Below, in pieces: positions 30,656 through 38,531 of a stretch of 53,323 nucleotides of DNA. Location: contig CANQZJ010000007.1 of NCBI GenBank assembly GCA_947628315.1, positions 1 to 53,323 of the forward strand, in the 5' to 3' direction. The translations under genes and the position numbers were made by a program. The notes under the pieces were generated by a model. The model had not been told where the DNA came from, ran no database searches, and worked only from the letters and a program-made list of their open reading frames with translations. Numbering within the stretch: the first letter of the stretch is position 1; the number at the start of each line of letters is the position of its first letter. Source of the DNA: an uncultured Oscillospiraceae bacterium. Its GTDB lineage: Bacteria; Bacillota; Clostridia; Oscillospirales; Oscillospiraceae.

Positions 30656-31195
30656 ATGGGTGAAAAGAAAGTTCCTAAAAGATTTAAAAACATAACAACT
30701 GGAATATCTTTAGCCGCAACTATTTTTCCACTTATTGAACCAACTATTAATTTAATACACGGTCAAATAAATAAAATTGCAGAAGAAAAAAGACAACTAG
30801 TTGATGTTCCAGAATTATATTCTAAAGGTTTTCCATTAACGGTAGATCAAGCTTCAAAATTGTTAAATGAGCTAGGTTTCAAATATGAAATTATACAGCT
30901 CCCACTAATAGCAGCAAATACTAAATATAGAAATTGCTTTGATCATCAGGTAGTCGAAACTCATCCGAAAGCTAAACAAAAAGTAAAACCGGGTTCAAAC
31001 ATTTTGATTAAATATATAACCCAAGAAGTGATTGATGAAAGTAAACGAATGTTTGAAAGTGAAAGTCAACAAAAAGAAGAACAAAAAACTAAAGCAAAAC
31101 AAACTATAAATGGCGTTATAAAAGCAACTAAAAATGGTGTTCAAAAAATTCCAAATATCTTTATTAAAAAAAGTAAGGAGGATACTGATGAGTAA
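30656..31195 (+). CDS. PASTA-domain protein (179 aa)
   Basis: ATG 30656 chosen because AAAGGA precedes it; earlier in-frame starts lack a ribosome site. Residues about 10-35 contain a hydrophobic stretch (ITTGISLAATIFPLIEPTIN). Residues about 48-125 form a PASTA-like domain (VPELYSKGFPLTVDQASKLL, NELGFKYEIIQL, then VETHPKAKQKVKPGSNILIK). The rest is a lysine-rich tail. PASTA domains normally bind muropeptides outside the cell, but no signal peptide is evident here, so a cytoplasmic or membrane-bound role is possible. With its own promoter and terminator it looks like a moron expressed from the prophage. Confidence 0.68.
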   Translation: MGEKKVPKRFKNITTGISLAATIFPLIEPTINLIHGQINKIAEEKRQLVDVPELYSKGFPLTVDQASKLLNELGFKYEIIQLPLIAANTKYRNCFDHQVVETHPKAKQKVKPGSNILIKYITQEVIDESKRMFESESQQKEEQKTKAKQTINGVIKATKNGVQKIPNIFIKKSKEDTDE

Positions 31196-31307
31196 AAATG
31201 GCAAACGAGGTTTTGGAGGTTTACTTTTAGATTTTATTTTAGTATTATGTACTGGAGGATTGTGGTTAATTTGGATTCTTATTCGATATTTAAGAAATAA
31301 TAGTTAA
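31188..31307 (+). CDS. very small membrane protein (39 aa)
   Basis: ATG 31188 after AAGGAGG overlaps the PASTA gene stop. A Gly-rich start (SKNGKRGFGG) leads into one helix (LLLDFILVLCTGGLWLIWIL) and a basic end. This 'GGLWLIWxLIR' membrane peptide type is common in Firmicute phages and plasmids. Co-transcribed with the PASTA gene. Confidence 0.65.
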   Translation: MSKNGKRGFGGLLLDFILVLCTGGLWLIWILIRYLRNNS

Positions 31308-31347
31308 TAATGTTGATGTTTATATATTAGATAAAAATATTGAATTA

Positions 31348-31387
31348 ACAGAGATACTAATTTATAAAAAGTATCTCTGTTTTTTTG
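31348..31387 (+). terminator. rho-independent terminator
   Basis: ACAGAGATAC - 13 bases - GTATCTCTGT (10 pairs) followed by TTTTTTT. Ends the PASTA cassette. Confidence 0.92.
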
Positions 31388-31411
31388 CGCGAAAAAAACA
31401 CCCCCTTTTAT

Positions 31412-31466
31412 GAGAGAGAATAGAAAATCGCGTTTATTAACGGATTATACATTCTCTCTTTTATAT
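31412..31466 (+). other. hairpin with T-rich tail in a leader
   Basis: AGAGAGAAT (31413-31421) pairs with ATTCTCTCT (31451-31459) across a 29-base loop, followed by TTTATATTTTTT. It lies before the nuclease operon at 31491. It may be a second terminator or an attenuating leader. Confidence 0.5.
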
Positions 31467-31490
31467 TTTTTGAAAGGAGGCTAATTTAAA

Positions 31491-31781
31491 ATGTTGGAAA
31501 GTAATTTTCAAGCTAATCTTATCGAAGAATTGAAACAAAGGTTCCCGAGATGTATCGTTACAAAAAATGATCCGAGATATATTCAAGGAATTCCGGATCT
31601 TATGATATTCTGGAAAGATAAATGGGCCGCCTTGGAATGCAAAAAGGGTGCAAGCGCTAAGAAACAGCCAAATCAGGATTATTACATTGAGCAGATGAAC
31701 GAAATGTCCTTTGCGAGATTTATCTGCCCGGAAAACAAGGAGGATGTGCTTTATGAACTTCAACAAGCATTCGGATCTTGA
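31491..31781 (+). CDS. VRR-NUC-like nuclease (Holliday-junction-resolvase fold)
   Basis: A 96-residue protein after AAAGGAGG. QANLIEELKQRFPRCIVTKN, then the PD-(D/E)xK core: QGIPDLMIFWKDKWAALECK (Asp of GIPD, then ExK) followed by QNYYIEQMN-like helix. The short form is typical of phage VRR-NUC proteins, which act on branched DNA or in packaging. The next gene starts inside its end, in another frame. Confidence 0.8.
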   Translation: MLESNFQANLIEELKQRFPRCIVTKNDPRYIQGIPDLMIFWKDKWAALECKKGASAKKQPNQDYYIEQMNEMSFARFICPENKEDVLYELQQAFGS

Positions 31782-32310
31782 GGGCCAACACGCTTTTCTC
31801 GGTGCAAGCAAATATCACTGGATCAACTATGATGAATCAAAAGTAGCAGATACTTATTCTAAATTTTTAGCCACTATTAAAGGAACGGAGCTTCATAAAT
31901 TTGCCGCTTATTGTATTAAACTAGGTCAAAAACTTCCAAACTCTCGTAAAACACTAAATATGTATGTGAACGATGCAATTGGTTTTAAAATGATACCAGA
32001 GCAGATTTTATATTATTCAGAGAATTGCTTTGGAACAGCAGATTCAATTATTTTTAGAAACGGGTTACTTAGAATTCATGATTTAAAAACGGGAGTTATT
32101 CCAGCTCATATGGAGCAACTTGAAATTTATGCAGCCCTTTTTTGCCTAGAGTATAAAATTAAGCCAAGTGATATTCAAATGGAACTTCGTTTATATCAAG
32201 GAAATGAAGTTTTATATCATAAACCAACGGTCGAAGATATAGCGCCAATTATTGATAAAATAATTACTTTTGATAAAATAATCAACAAAATTAAAGAACA
32301 GGAGGATTGA
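31753..32310 (+). CDS. RecB-like (PD-(D/E)xK) nuclease
   Basis: A 185-residue protein; ATG 31753 has AAGGAGG (31737-31743). The segment FGTADSIIFRNGLLRIHDLK followed by TG is the RecB/Cas4-type motif (GTAD, then I.D.KTG), and EQLEIYAALFCLEY is its QxxxY helix. N-terminal region FLGASKYHWINYDESKVADT is of the 'SAHAFLSPSkyHWlNYd...kl...' type common in phage nucleases. Probably an exonuclease for recombination or for processing DNA ends; next to the VRR-NUC nuclease and the RNA polymerase. Confidence 0.75.
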   Translation: MNFNKHSDLEGQHAFLGASKYHWINYDESKVADTYSKFLATIKGTELHKFAAYCIKLGQKLPNSRKTLNMYVNDAIGFKMIPEQILYYSENCFGTADSIIFRNGLLRIHDLKTGVIPAHMEQLEIYAALFCLEYKIKPSDIQMELRLYQGNEVLYHKPTVEDIAPIIDKIITFDKIINKIKEQED

Positions 32311-32313
32311 TTC

Positions 32314-35112
32314 ATGAATACCATCGCAGAAGATATTTTAATGCATTATGGTATGCCTCGTCGTTCAGGACGCTATCCATGGGGATCCGGAGATAATCCT
32401 TATCAACATAGTGGGGATTTTTTAAGTCGTGTTGAAGAGCTTCGAAAACAAGGATTTATATTTACAGATAAAGATGGAAAAACTTGGACTGGAGATACTG
32501 CAATCGCTAAATATATGAATTTAAGCACTACACAATTTCGTTCATATCTTAGCGTTGCAAAAGAAGAACGCCGTTCCGTTGCAGTTGCAACCGCAAAAGC
32601 ATTAAAAGAAAAAGGATATTCTAATACGGAAATAGCAAGACAAATGGGGTATGCCCATGAATCATCGGTTCGTTCTTTATTAAATGAAGATTCCGAAGCC
32701 CGTATGAATGCCGCCAGAAAAACTGCTGAATTTATAAAAGAGCAGGTTGATAAAAAAGGATTTATTGATATTGGTGCTGGCACAGAACTTAATGATCATA
32801 TGAGGGTGTCAAAAGAAAAATGGGAACAGGCCCTTACTATTCTTGAAGCCGAAGGATATCCTATTTATTCTCGGAGTGTGTCCCAAGTAACCAATCCTGG
32901 AAAACAAACAACACTTAGAGTAATTTGTCCTCCCGGAACAGAACATAAGGATATTTATGATTTATCAAAGATTCATTCTCTTGACGATTATATTTCTTAT
33001 GATAACGGAGAATCTTTTCGTTCAAGCTTTGAATATCCTTCGAGTATGGATTCAAAACGATTGAAGATTCGATATGCTGAAGAAGGCGGAGATCAAAAAG
33101 ACGGCGTTATTGAAATTAGAAGAGGTGTGAAAGATTTATCTCTTGGAGAATCTCATTATGCACAAGTAAGAATATTGGTTGATGGTAACAGATATTTAAA
33201 GGGTATGGCCATTTATTCAGATGATCTTCCGGATGGAGTCGATGTTATATTTAATACAAACAAAAAACAAGGCACGACAAAAGAAGATGTTTTAAAAACA
33301 ATAACAAACGACCCTAAAAATCCATTTGGCTCTCTGATCAAAGAACATGGTGGTCAAAGTTTCTATGACGATCCAAACGGTAAATATACAGACCCAATAA
33401 CCGGGAAGAAGCAGTCTTTGTCTTTGATCAATAAACGAGCAGAAGAAGGAGATTGGCAAGAATGGGACAATCGTTTACCCTCGCAATTTTTATCAAAACA
33501 AAATAGAACTTTAATAAAAAAACAGCTTGACTTAACGGCAAAAGATAAAATTGCCGAATTTGATGAAATATGCTCGCTAAATAATCCTACGGTTAAAAAG
33601 GTTTTACTGAATTCCTTTGCAGATGATTGTGACGCTGCGGCCGTTCATTTAAAAGCTGCTGCTCTTCCAAGACAATCATATAAGGTTATTCTTCCGGTTA
33701 CTTCATTAAAAGATAATGAAGTGTATGCTCCTACATATAAAAACGGAGAAACGGTCGCATTGGTTCGTTATCCGCATGGTGGAACTTTTGAAATACCAAT
33801 TTTAACAGTTAATAATAAACATTCAAATGCTAAAAAAACGCTTGGAAATACCCTAGATGCAATTGGTATTAATAGTGAAATTGCGCGACGATTGTCCGGA
33901 GCTGATTTTGATGGGGATACAGTAATGGTCATTCCTTGCAATTCATCCACGAGTAAAACTAAAATTGTATCAACTCACGAGTTAAAGGGATTAAAAAATT
34001 TTGATCCCAAAGGGTCATATGGACCAGATACATATAAAGGAAAAAAGATTAAATTAATGACAAAGTCTAATACCGGAAATGAAATGGGGAAAATTTCAAA
34101 TTTAATTACGGATATGACTTTAAAAGGGGCAACTGAAGATGAATTGGCAAGAGCAGTTCGGCATAGTATGGTTGTTATTGATGCTGCCAAACATAAACTT
34201 AATTACAAACAAAGTGAAAAAGATAATGATATTGTATCTTTAAAAAAGAAGTACCAGTCTCATGAAAATGATGATGGATTTGGAGGGGCTTCTACTTTAA
34301 TCTCGCGGGCCAAATCAGAAACGCGAATTGAAAAAAGAAAAGGAAGTCCACAAATCAATCAAAAAGGTAGGAGTTGGTACGATCCAAATCTTCCAGAAGG
34401 GGCTCTTATATGGAAATCTGCTAATGAAACTTATGTAGATAAAAACGGAAAAACAAAAACAAGAACTCAAGTGAGCACCAAAATGGCAGAAACAAAGGAC
34501 GCTTTTACTTTGGTCTCAGAAGCTGCCACCCAACCAGAACTTTTATATGCCGATTATGCTAATAAAATGAAGGGTCTTGCAAATCAGGCACGGAAGGAAA
34601 TGGTTACGACTGGTAAAATAGAGTATAGAGCTTCTGCTAAAAAGACTTATCAAGCAGAGGTGGATTCCTTACTATCTAAATTAAATCTTTCGCTTAAGAA
34701 TGCACCAAGAGAACGACAGGCACAGATCATAGCTAATACAATTGTAGATGCAAAAAAGAAAGCAAACCCGGACATGGATAAAAGCGAGATAAAGAAAGCC
34801 AGTCAACAAGCACTTATGGACGCTCGTAACCGTGTTGGCGCACAGCGATCAGTAATTACTATTTCTGATAGAGAATGGGAAGCAATTCAAGCTGGGGCTA
34901 TAAGCGAAAATAAGCTTTTGCAAATTCTTAATCATTCCGACATTGACAAGGTTCGTGAACGCGCAACACCAAGAACAAAGTTATCGCTTAGCAATTCGAA
35001 AATTGCAATACTTAAACAAATGAATGCAAATGGCTATACAATCCAAGAAATTGCTAATCGTCTAGGCGTTTCGACAAGCACTGTTTCGAACTATTTGAAA
35101 GGAAAGGAGTAA
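32314..35112 (+). CDS. single-chain RNA polymerase, YonO / RdRP (QDE-1)-like, with HTH segments
   Basis: A 932-residue protein after AGGAGGA. Residues 530-536 are ADFDGDT (Asp531, 533, 535), the metal-binding motif of double-psi-beta-barrel RNA polymerases. Around it the order matches the QDE-1/YonO lineage: VALVRYPHGGTFEI (about 484), RRLSGADFDGDTVMVIP, then EMGKISNLITDM and LARAVRHSMVVIDAAKH (about 590-625), the helical part conserved in eukaryotic RdRPs. Residues 12-32 carry a tag (HYGMPRRSGRYPWGSGDNPY), about 105-125 an HTH (NTEIARQMGYAHESSVRSLL) and 905-930 a second HTH (IQEIANRLGVSTSTVSNYL). A phage transcriptase for its own promoters is likely; the tag suggests it may travel in the virion. 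Confidence 0.85.
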   Translation: MNTIAEDILMHYGMPRRSGRYPWGSGDNPYQHSGDFLSRVEELRKQGFIFTDKDGKTWTGDTAIAKYMNLSTTQFRSYLSVAKEERRSVAVATAKALKEKGYSNTEIARQMGYAHESSVRSLLNEDSEARMNAARKTAEFIKEQVDKKGFIDIGAGTELNDHMRVSKEKWEQALTILEAEGYPIYSRSVSQVTNPGKQTTLRVICPPGTEHKDIYDLSKIHSLDDYISYDNGESFRSSFEYPSSMDSKRLKIRYAEEGGDQKDGVIEIRRGVKDLSLGESHYAQVRILVDGNRYLKGMAIYSDDLPDGVDVIFNTNKKQGTTKEDVLKTITNDPKNPFGSLIKEHGGQSFYDDPNGKYTDPITGKKQSLSLINKRAEEGDWQEWDNRLPSQFLSKQNRTLIKKQLDLTAKDKIAEFDEICSLNNPTVKKVLLNSFADDCDAAAVHLKAAALPRQSYKVILPVTSLKDNEVYAPTYKNGETVALVRYPHGGTFEIPILTVNNKHSNAKKTLGNTLDAIGINSEIARRLSGADFDGDTVMVIPCNSSTSKTKIVSTHELKGLKNFDPKGSYGPDTYKGKKIKLMTKSNTGNEMGKISNLITDMTLKGATEDELARAVRHSMVVIDAAKHKLNYKQSEKDNDIVSLKKKYQSHENDDGFGGASTLISRAKSETRIEKRKGSPQINQKGRSWYDPNLPEGALIWKSANETYVDKNGKTKTRTQVSTKMAETKDAFTLVSEAATQPELLYADYANKMKGLANQARKEMVTTGKIEYRASAKKTYQAEVDSLLSKLNLSLKNAPRERQAQIIANTIVDAKKKANPDMDKSEIKKASQQALMDARNRVGAQRSVITISDREWEAIQAGAISENKLLQILNHSDIDKVRERATPRTKLSLSNSKIAILKQMNANGYTIQEIANRLGVSTSTVSNYLKGKE

Positions 35113-35115
35113 TGT

Positions 35116-35382
35116 TTGATTGTGGATTACGAATGTATGCTGACAACTATAGACAATCCTTTTGATCCATTCGAGCAGTTTACTTCTTGGTTTCTGTTCG
35201 ATATAGAAAAAGGTTACAATTCTTGTGCTTATTTAGCGAGAATCGCACGAACTTCCGATCAATTGTCTGATGAAGAGAATAATTATGAAATTGAAAGAGC
35301 AATTGATGAGATAATGAGGTATGATTTTATGAATATCTATAAAAAGGTTAAAAAGAAAAAAGAAGATTCTTTTTCGGAATAA
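35116..35382 (+). CDS. conserved small phage protein (88 aa)
   Basis: TTG start at 35116, six bases after GGAAAGGAG; GTG 35122 and ATG 35137 are alternatives and ATG 35112 is out of frame. TTIDNPFDPFEQFTSWFLFD, IEKGYNSCAYLARIARTSDQ, LSDEENNYEIERAIDEIMRY are a very conserved block of a small protein that follows the RNA-polymerase-type gene in many gut phages. Helical, acidic, with a basic end (YKKVKKKKE). Possibly a partner of the polymerase, by position only. Confidence 0.7.
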   Translation: MIVDYECMLTTIDNPFDPFEQFTSWFLFDIEKGYNSCAYLARIARTSDQLSDEENNYEIERAIDEIMRYDFMNIYKKVKKKKEDSFSE

Positions 35383-35433
35383 TCTGCTCTTAAAAATTTT
35401 TTATTATTTATTTTTCTTCTATGGGTATTCGTG

Positions 35434-35474
35434 TAACGGAGGGGGTGTCACAAAAACTACACCCCCTACCGTTA
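35434..35474 (+). other. strong GC-rich hairpin
   Basis: TAACGG-A-GGGGGTGT pairs with ACACCCCC-TA-CCGTTA around a 10-base loop: 14 or 15 pairs with one small bulge. No T-tract follows, so it is not a terminator; candidate cos/pac or protein-binding site. Confidence 0.7.
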
Positions 35475-35532
35475 TCGCGGCGGTCTTTAAAAATTCTCCG
35501 GGGGTATATTTCTGTAAAAAATTAATGATGGA

Positions 35533-35629
35533 AGCACTTAGACGAGCTCATAAGATCGGCCTCTTTGATCTTTCTTTGTCTCCTTTCGGTGAGAAGATAC
35601 GGCTGATTTTGTGAGTTCTTTTAAGTGCT
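35533..35629 (+). ncRNA. 29-bp stem with G-U pairs, probable structured RNA
   Basis: 35533-35561 pairs with 35601-35629 over 29 positions with one mismatch (C43/T19) and several G-U pairs (which would be mismatches as DNA), so the structure is most likely formed by RNA. The 39-base loop can form an inner hairpin (TCTCC - TTTC - GG-GAGA). A packaging RNA, a leader regulating the late operon, or a small ncRNA are possible. Confidence 0.6.
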
Positions 35630-35637
35630 GCCAAAGT

Positions 35638-35680
35638 ATTTTTAAATTGTTAGAAAACTTTATCAAACCAATTTAAAAAT
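35638..35680 (+). other. perfect 12-bp AT-rich inverted repeat
   Basis: ATTTTTAAATTG (35638-35649) and CAATTTAAAAAT (35669-35680), loop 19 bases, 33 bases before the GTG start of the first packaging gene. Candidate operator or part of the packaging site. Confidence 0.65.
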
Positions 35681-35713
35681 AACACACAAGTATTGAGAGG
35701 AGGTAACAATAGT

Positions 35714-36049
35714 GTGCAAAGAGTCAAGAAGATAAAGAATTCTGAATCGTCAAAGCCAAGGCGGCCTGCCTTGACCCCAGAAGCAAGAGAAAACCAGTTA
35801 ATTTCTCTTGCCGTAGATCTTGCTGAAAAACAATTACAAGAGGGTACCGCTTCTTCTCAAGTAATCACACATTATTTAAAACTTGGTTCTACTCGTGAGC
35901 GTTTAGAAAAAGAACGATTAAAGAAAGAAAATGAACTACTCGATGCAAAAACAAAGTCTTATCAATCTGTTGAAGAATTAAAAGAGATTTATGCCGATGC
36001 ATTAAAAGCTATGAAAAGTTATAGTGGGAATGGTGATCCAGATGATTAA
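35714..36049 (+). CDS. putative small terminase-like / packaging-region protein
   Basis: GTG 35714 with GAGAGGAGG nine bases before it; an upstream TTG in frame would contain that ribosome site, so is rejected. A basic disordered start (QRVKKIKNSESSKPRRP) is followed by ALTPEARENQLISLAVDLAE, KQLQEGTASSQVITHYLKLG, then a coiled coil (STRERLEKERLKKENELLDA). Proteins of this shape precede HNH and terminase genes in clostridial phages. It may be the small terminase subunit or its functional replacement; no canonical HTH seen. Confidence 0.55.
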   Translation: MQRVKKIKNSESSKPRRPALTPEARENQLISLAVDLAEKQLQEGTASSQVITHYLKLGSTRERLEKERLKKENELLDAKTKSYQSVEELKEIYADALKAMKSYSGNGDPDD

Positions 36050-36455
36050 GACCTATTCAGAGCTTTCCACATTAAATACTTTTAAGGAACGATATGAATA
36101 TTTACGGCTTGGTGGAACTGTTTGTCAAGATACATTTGGGTTTGATAGATATTTAAATCAACTATTTTATCGTTCGGTAAGGTGGAAGAGGATCCGCGAT
36201 GAAGTCATAATTCGAGATAATGGATGCGATCTTGGTATTGATGGTTATGAAATCTATGGAAAGATTATAATTCATCACATGAACCCAATCTCAATACAAG
36301 ATATAAAAGTTGAAAGTAATATGCTATTAAATCCAGAATATTTAATTACCACAACACAAAGTACACATAATGCAATTCATTATGGCGATGGTTCTTTATT
36401 ACTATTAGAGCCAATTTGTCGAACTAAAAATGATACTTGCCCATGGAGGCGTTGA
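36042..36455 (+). CDS. HNH endonuclease
   Basis: A 137-residue protein; ATG 36042 overlaps the previous stop. WKRIRDEVIIRDNGCDLGID, then KIIIHHMNPISIQDIKVE (the His-His pair), LLNPEYLITTTQSTHNAIHY (Asn and second His) form the HNH/beta-beta-alpha-metal site. HNH enzymes next to terminase assist cos cleavage in HK97-like phages, so cos packaging is suggested. Confidence 0.82.
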   Translation: MIKTYSELSTLNTFKERYEYLRLGGTVCQDTFGFDRYLNQLFYRSVRWKRIRDEVIIRDNGCDLGIDGYEIYGKIIIHHMNPISIQDIKVESNMLLNPEYLITTTQSTHNAIHYGDGSLLLLEPICRTKNDTCPWRR

Positions 36456-36470
36456 AAGAGAGGGATCAAA

Positions 36471-36893
36471 TTGGAAAGCATATTGGCATCTGTAAAAAAA
36501 ATGCTTGGTATTACAGAATCATATACAATTTTTGATACAGATATTATTATACACATTAATTCTGTATTTGCTACATTAACACAACTTGGAGTTGGTCCGA
36601 AAGAGGGCTTTATGATTAAGGATTATAATTTAACTTGGAATGATTTTATTTCAAAAGGTTCAAAATTAGAATTTGTAAAATCATATATGTATTTAAAAGT
36701 TCGAATGCTCTTTGATCCTCCTCTTACTTCATCGGTTTTAGAATCTATGAATCGAATGGCAAGCGAATATGAATGGCGACTTCAAGTAGCCACTGAATTA
36801 GTGGACGACCATGACGATTCTGGAATTGATGAAAGTAATATTGCTACTGAAAAGGAAGTAAACGAAATGCTCGATGATGTTTTCAGCGATTAA
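36471..36893 (+). CDS. head-tail connector / adaptor protein
   Basis: A 140-residue protein with TTG start 36471 after GAGAGGGA. The start SILASVKKMLGITESYTIFD, TDIIIHINSVFATLTQLGVG and FVKSYMYLKVRMLFDPPLTS are the pattern of gp6/Ad1-like connector proteins that form a ring below the portal. It ends with EVNEMLDDVFSD, a motif also present at the end of the fibre at 4945. Placed before the terminase, unusual compared with the order portal-capsid-connector of many HK97-like phages, but seen in related clostridial phages. Confidence 0.75.
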   Translation: MESILASVKKMLGITESYTIFDTDIIIHINSVFATLTQLGVGPKEGFMIKDYNLTWNDFISKGSKLEFVKSYMYLKVRMLFDPPLTSSVLESMNRMASEYEWRLQVATELVDDHDDSGIDESNIATEKEVNEMLDDVFSD

Positions 36894-36906
36894 GGAGGAA
36901 TTCAAA

Positions 36907-38217
36907 ATGGATCGATATGATTATTTGTATCATCATGGCATTCTCGGCCAGAAATGGGGCGTCCGAAGATTCCAAAATAAGGATGGGACATTGACAACTG
37001 CGGGTAAAAAGCGTTATGATATAGATGAAGCAAAACAGCAAGTCAAAAACGCGAAGAAAGAATATCGCGAGGAAGTCCGGCGATATAATAAAAAAACACA
37101 TAATGGGCTCATTTATGACAAGGAAGCTTCCGATGCTTTGGCAAAATCCAAAGGAAAGGTTGGATGGGCAAAAGAAAAACTTGAGAATGAAAAAATAAAA
37201 GATAGAGCTCTTAATGAAGAGCGTGTGTCGGCTCATCGTCAGAAATTAATTGACGGATACATAAATAAGGGTATGACAGAGAAAGAAGCTCAAATTGCAG
37301 CTCATAAACGCGCAAGAACCGAAAAAATACTTGCGGCGACAGCTGCGGTGGCTGTAACTGTCGCGACAGCATATGTAGTTAAGAACCAGATAGCTAAACG
37401 AGTAGATAAACTTATTCCTCCCAGCACTCTTTTGCAAAACATATCTACAAATGATAATAAAGGGGTTCAAGATGCATTTTACGCATCAATGACCAAAATG
37501 GACAATGCCAAATATAGAGGGATGTATGCCACACAGTTGAAAAATCAAACAGGCGGTAGTAAGGTTTTTGAAACCAAGATAGGTATAAAAGGCGGGCTGA
37601 AACTGGCATCAGAAAAAAGCGCAACAGATGTTCTTACTGACTTGGTCAATAAAGATAAGAATTATGCAAAAGATTTAAGCGATTATTTAAGAGATTCTGA
37701 AGGTCGTTATCCTTTAAGAAAACAAAACGCATTAATGAGAAAAGCCGCGATCAATTTAAAGAAGGGCAAGGTCGATTCTACAGTATACAAGGCTTTGAAT
37801 ATTTCGCTTACGGATCATACGCTTCCAACAAGTGCAAAAGTACATAAGGGATTGTATGATGCATTAAAGGCTAAAGGGTATGACGCCATAAGTGATATAA
37901 ACGATAAAAAATTCTCGGGATACCATGCGTCAAATCCGCTTATAGTATTTAATGGAGCGGCGAAGACATTTGTTAACAGCCGAAGAGAAGTCGGAGAAAA
38001 AGAAATTGCAAAAAATTTTGCAAAGGGGCTTGGCGACATGTATGTTAAACAGTTAGCTCCTTCTATTGCCGTTGGAGCGGCAAGTCTCGGGGTTGTAAAA
38101 TATGGTAGTAGCGCGCTTGGTAGGCGGCGCCGTGACCAAATAGTAGATCAGTATAAAAAAGAACACCCGGATACAAAATTGTCATATAACGAAATATTGG
38201 ATAATTATTATAAATAA
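36907..38217 (+). CDS. GILGQKWG-tagged head-region protein, possible toxin-like C-terminus
   Basis: A 436-residue protein after AAGGAGG. Residues 1-36 are the tag (YDYLYHHGILGQKWGVRRFQ, then KDGTLTTAGKKRY). Residues 40-140 are a basic coiled coil, 141-165 a hydrophobic Ala/Val segment (ILAATAAVAVTVATAYVV), and 195-380 a globular part with YRGMYATQL, SLTDHTLPTSAKVHKGLYDA and KGYDAISDINDKKFSGYHAS, NPLIVFNG, which recalls ADP-ribosyltransferase-type ends of MuF-like virion proteins; this is only suggestive. Probably a virion-internal protein carried into the cell. Confidence 0.6.
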   Translation: MDRYDYLYHHGILGQKWGVRRFQNKDGTLTTAGKKRYDIDEAKQQVKNAKKEYREEVRRYNKKTHNGLIYDKEASDALAKSKGKVGWAKEKLENEKIKDRALNEERVSAHRQKLIDGYINKGMTEKEAQIAAHKRARTEKILAATAAVAVTVATAYVVKNQIAKRVDKLIPPSTLLQNISTNDNKGVQDAFYASMTKMDNAKYRGMYATQLKNQTGGSKVFETKIGIKGGLKLASEKSATDVLTDLVNKDKNYAKDLSDYLRDSEGRYPLRKQNALMRKAAINLKKGKVDSTVYKALNISLTDHTLPTSAKVHKGLYDALKAKGYDAISDINDKKFSGYHASNPLIVFNGAAKTFVNSRREVGEKEIAKNFAKGLGDMYVKQLAPSIAVGAASLGVVKYGSSALGRRRRDQIVDQYKKEHPDTKLSYNEILDNYYK

Positions 38218-38240
38218 TAAATTGGAAGGATGTTTTATTG

Positions 38241-38444
38241 ATGAAAAAGAAAATTTATAATGTACTGTCAAAAATTCCATTTGTTAATGTCGTTACCAAT
38301 ATTGTATGTAAACCGGTTATGTTTTGTTCGCCTGGAATGGCCGAAGGCGTTTACGATAATCTGTTCACTTATATGAAAAATCATCCAGACATTCTAATGA
38401 CGGAAAAACTTGCAAAAGCTATAAGAGAAGGAAAAGTTAAATAA
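38241..38444 (+). CDS. small protein of unknown function (67 aa)
   Basis: ATG 38241 with GGAAGGA upstream. A basic start, a hydrophobic part (KIPFVNVVTNIVCKPVMFCS, PGMAEGVYDNLFTYMKNH) and a charged helix. May be a partner of the preceding tagged protein, since both lie in the same short operon and a terminator follows. Not recognised. Confidence 0.5.
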   Translation: MKKKIYNVLSKIPFVNVVTNIVCKPVMFCSPGMAEGVYDNLFTYMKNHPDILMTEKLAKAIREGKVK

Positions 38445-38478
38445 TCGTGGTATAAATATCACAAAAAAGAAGAGATTT

Positions 38479-38511
38479 GGAGAGACTTTAAACAGTCTCT
38501 CTTTTCTTTTT
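38479..38511 (+). terminator. rho-independent terminator
   Basis: GAGAGACT - TTAAAC - AGTCTCTC followed by TTTTCTTTTT, between two tagged-protein genes. Confidence 0.85.
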
Positions 38512-38531
38512 ATTGGAAGGAGGAATTCAAA

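Larger units (their letters stand above)
35383..35713. other. non-coding structured region upstream of packaging genes (possible cos/pac)
   Basis: About 330 bases without a credible gene between the RNA-polymerase operon and the packaging operon. It holds three inverted repeats in a row (35434-35474, 35533-35629 and 35638-35680), listed separately. Position before HNH and terminase genes is where cos-type packaging sites lie. Confidence 0.55.

Noticed and set aside
35693..35713. TTG start of the packaging gene
   Set aside because: This extension would contain the GAGAGGAGG ribosome site; GTG 35714 is correctly spaced.
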